Assembly: GCA_003140215.1 (NCBI GenBank)
Contig: PLJL01000004.1
Location: forward strand, 2,204,192 to 2,268,191
Direction of reading: 5' to 3'
DNA from: Vulcanimicrobiota bacterium
GTDB taxonomy: Bacteria > Vulcanimicrobiota > Vulcanimicrobiia > Vulcanimicrobiales > Vulcanimicrobiaceae
DNA: 64,000 nt
In this document: piece after piece, positions 63,961-64,000 of the stretch
How positions within the stretch are numbered: the first letter of the stretch is position 1
Layout: each line of letters starts with the position of its first letter
Notes under the pieces: generated by a model
What the model saw: the letters and a program-made list of their open reading frames with translations, nothing else
Databases searched by the model: none
What the model was told of the DNA's origin: nothing
Program-made: the position numbers and the translations under genes

Positions 63961-64000
63961 ATGGAGCGTCCGTTGCTGGACGTCTCGGATGTCACGCTCC
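63961..64000 (+). CDS. Probable ABC-transporter ATP-binding protein, first codons only
   Basis: Only 13 codons: Met-Glu-Arg-Pro-Leu-Leu-Asp-Val-Ser-Asp-Val-Thr-Leu, the usual opening of LivG/LivF-type ATPases. Another ATG directly precedes it at 63958. Identification is tentative because no motif is included. Confidence 0.4.
   Translation, partial: MERPLLDVSDVTL

Overview
This window comes from a GC-rich bacterial chromosome, probably a poorly characterised terrabacterial lineage (Eremiobacterota, Dormibacterota or an actinobacterium-like group). That placement is inferred from high GC, a Gram-positive-type LexA box, PyrR next to PyrB, a class II ribonucleotide reductase and very dense gene packing. 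I see no rRNA, no convincing tRNA and no CRISPR array.

Layout. 1-880: an exported alpha/beta hydrolase (cut by the window edge), a small Xre regulator and a four-helix membrane protein. 880-3529: an IS1595/ISXO2-like element with 33-bp imperfect terminal inverted repeats, carrying a transposase, a Panacea (SocA-like) antitoxin-domain protein with a probable toxin partner, and a 53-aa protein. 3591-17356: one long minus-strand run reading (transcription order) YqeG phosphatase, haloacid dehalogenase, FAD monooxygenase, valS, thioesterase, pyrR, pyrB, pyrC, carA, then a MoxR/DUF58/vWA cluster with a BatD-like membrane protein, and pdxH. 17632-22500: B12-dependent ribonucleotide reductase nrdJ, interrupted by a 438-codon intein and preceded by a promoter with a perfect LexA box.

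22517-36521 looks like a horizontally acquired island of about 14 kb. At its left end is a three-gene recombinase module: an intact tyrosine recombinase, a small HTH protein, and a large zinc-ribbon protein ending in a degenerate tyrosine-recombinase fold. Then come a minus-strand trio (sigma-factor-like protein, unknown protein, ImmA/IrrE metallopeptidase), an overlapping sbcC-sbcD-herA-nurA operon, and a divergent caspase-like (clan CD) peptidase. A near-identical 16-bp direct repeat lies at both ends. DNA-end-processing machinery beside a caspase-like protein on a recombinase island makes this the best candidate here for an undescribed genome-defence system.

36623-50452: a mixed region of exported proteins, a quinone-oxidoreductase-like protein, a LamG protein, a ModA-like binding protein, an LRR protein, a degenerate erythromycin-esterase-like protein, Fpg/MutM, a His-rich membrane protein, a diguanylate cyclase, DUF5666, DUF3343 and DUF2277 proteins, a truncated chemoreceptor-like sensor, and an acyl-CoA dehydrogenase. 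50533-64000: a PAS-GGDEF-EAL protein, a peroxiredoxin-like gene with an in-frame TGA and a downstream hairpin that together look like selenocysteine coding, a D-2-hydroxyacid dehydrogenase, a membrane-anchored TIR protein, glutamine synthetase, a split transketolase with a coupled 80-aa protein, a DyP peroxidase, a ketopantoate-reductase-like enzyme, a fumarylacetoacetate hydrolase-family enzyme, a ThDP enzyme of the acetolactate synthase type, and the first codons of what is probably an ABC ATPase.
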